The notes under the pieces were generated by a model, which saw only the letters and a program-made list of their open reading frames with translations, did no database searches and had not been told where the DNA came from. Source: Ignavibacteriales bacterium (GTDB lineage Bacteria; Bacteroidota; Ignavibacteria; UBA10030). Taken from it: 15,194 nucleotides of DNA. The stretch is taken from contig JACRFF010000103.1 of assembly GCA_016218005.1 (NCBI GenBank), positions 1 through 15,194 on the forward strand, given 5' to 3'. Both the position numbers and the translations under genes were made by a program. Positions 14,053 to 15,194 of the stretch are shown here, in pieces; the stretch's first letter is position 1, and the number at the start of each line of letters is the position of its first letter.

Positions 14053-15194
14053 CGCACGACTGCCACTTTCCAAAGCTGCTCAACCTGACTGCTTTTGATG
14101 AGAATGAAATAAACTCCGCTCGCTAATTTGTTTTGGATTTGATTTGGATAAAGCTCCGCCATCCTTTGACCCGACGTGTTTGCCACAACGACCGATGACG
14201 ACCACACTTGATCCATCGATGCGTTCAAAATGTAAACGTCGACATTAGCAGACCTGTCATCGCTCACCGGCAGCCTGAGCGGAGAATTAGTTTTCAAGCG
14301 CCACGGATTGGGATACGCAACATTGGCAATCGAGCTTGCCTCGCCCTTCTTCGAGGAAACAAAATAATGCACCGACCACAAAGAGAGGTCGTCAACTTTC
14401 AAACCGACATACATGCCATTCGGTAACTGCTGATACGGAATTGTGGGAATCGTGGAAGAGACTTGAAGCTCGAAATTCACAAGTTGAGCATTGTTGCTTG
14501 GCAGGTTCGACGCATCAAGACTCACCACAATCGCCGTGATGGTATCGGAAAGGCCGACAAACTCGATAACGTTTTCCGATAACTTGTTTGCGCTTCCCTG
14601 AAAGATCGTCTTCGTTTGATTTCGACTCACGGAAACATTTGGCTTGTATCTCGGATAGAGTTTCCCTTTCGAATAGAATTGAACCGTATCCGCTCTCTCC
14701 GCCGTGTAATAGTTCCACACAGAAAATTGATCGAACGCCTCTTTCATGCCCTTGGCTCTTCGGTTCAACACATCTTCGACCGATGCAAGCGGCGGCATGG
14801 TTGAAATCGTTGACCAGACATCCTTCATGATGTCAACCCCAAATCGCTTCGCCACGTAATGCGCCCAAATACTTCGTTCGTATCCAGGACAAGAATAGCG
14901 GTCATATTCGGTGAAGCTCCTTGTTCTTTCTTGGCTATCTCGGAACGTATAAGCCGTTGTTGGAGCAAAGTACGCACTGAGATCTTTGAGGTTGTCGTTC
15001 ACGTAGTCAAATGCAACGTCCTCCATCCACGCAGATGTAAGTTCGTAGAAATACAGCTCCGGAGCCGGCCACATGCCGTAGACGCCAAGTTGTATCGCGT
15101 GGTGAAACTCGTGCGCCACCGTTACCTTCATGCCGTTCATCCCAAGCGTACGAAGGTTTGCAAAATCATTGTCGATGCTAAGGTACGTGCGGTA
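14049..15194 (-). CDS. Secreted zinc metalloprotease-like protein with type IX secretion C-terminal domain, 5' end cut by window
   Basis: The frame is open to the window edge: eighteen codons (YRTYLSIDNDFANLRTLG) precede the first ATG at 15140 and continue the fold, so the gene starts outside. HEFHHAIQ is a zinc-protease HEXXH motif; downstream acidic residues in ELTSAWMEDVAFD are candidates for the third ligand. The arrangement recalls the MXAN_6640-type putative metalloproteases. The last 80 or so residues form a sorting domain: NVAYPNPW, a beta-rich stretch, then ASGVYFILIKSS...WKVAVVR. This is the pattern of cargo for the type IX secretion system, so the protein is probably surface-bound or released. 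The catalytic motif looks intact, but the N-terminal signal and any propeptide are not visible. The stop overlaps the ccmA start. Activity and substrate are unknown. Confidence 0.8.
   Translation of the reverse strand, partial: YRTYLSIDNDFANLRTLGMNGMKVTVAHEFHHAIQLGVYGMWPAPELYFYELTSAWMEDVAFDYVNDNLKDLSAYFAPTTAYTFRDSQERTRSFTEYDRYSCPGYERSIWAHYVAKRFGVDIMKDVWSTISTMPPLASVEDVLNRRAKGMKEAFDQFSVWNYYTAERADTVQFYSKGKLYPRYKPNVSVSRNQTKTIFQGSANKLSENVIEFVGLSDTITAIVVSLDASNLPSNNAQLVNFELQVSSTIPTIPYQQLPNGMYVGLKVDDLSLWSVHYFVSSKKGEASSIANVAYPNPWRLKTNSPLRLPVSDDRSANVDVYILNASMDQVWSSSVVVANTSGQRMAELYPNQIQNKLASGVYFILIKSSQVEQLWKVAVVR

Overview
The window most likely comes from a member of the Bacteroidota/Ignavibacteria/Kapabacteria side of the FCB group. 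Three things suggest this: a bacillithiol-pathway deacetylase (BshB1 type), a secreted protein ending in a type IX secretion sorting domain, and a Ccm (System I) cytochrome c maturation operon whose CcmE has a Cys-type haem-binding motif. No rRNA is present, so the placement is an inference. No tRNA, CRISPR array, insertion sequence or phage gene was seen. The coding is dense, with no gene-free stretch over 300 bases.

Layout. The plus strand carries the first 9 kb. Bases 1-669 are the 3' part of bshB1. A short cysteine-containing exported protein (820-1206) precedes a copper/silver efflux operon: TolC-type outer membrane channel (to 2563), CusB-type adaptor (2589-4373) and CusA-type RND pump (4416-7568). 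A 208-base gap follows, holding a possible 46-codon Met/His-rich ORF (7602-7742). Next come a Met/His-rich lipoprotein (7777-8514) and a secreted protein with a heavy-metal-binding domain and a Cys-rich tail (8549-9019). A strong hairpin terminator at 9028-9060 closes this half.

The minus strand carries the rest, read right to left: a 5'-truncated HEXXH metalloprotease with a type IX sorting tail (15194-14049), then ccmA, ccmB, ccmC, ccmD, ccmE and ccmF (14052 down to 9068). Spacing is tight throughout. The stop of the protease gene overlaps the ccmA start as ATGA. The two halves converge at the 9028-9060 hairpin.

How it works together. The left half reads as an extracytoplasmic copper/silver defence module. 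CusA carries the three methionines of the E. coli CusA metal site. CusB has two N-terminal heavy-metal-binding repeats (the first lacking its Cys) and a Met/His-rich linker leading to a C-terminal YHS domain. The two downstream secreted proteins look like periplasmic or surface metal-binding proteins. The right half delivers haem for c-type cytochromes and appears to be a variant System I: CcmE has Cys-Pro-Ser-Lys-Tyr instead of His-xxx-Tyr, and no ccmG, ccmH or ccmI gene is in the visible cluster. The most unusual points are the layered metal-binding modules around the efflux pump, the small Met/His ORF, a palindrome that may form a hairpin between a ribosome-binding sequence and an ATG of the channel gene, and the ATP-binding CcmA with substituted Q-loop and H-loop residues.
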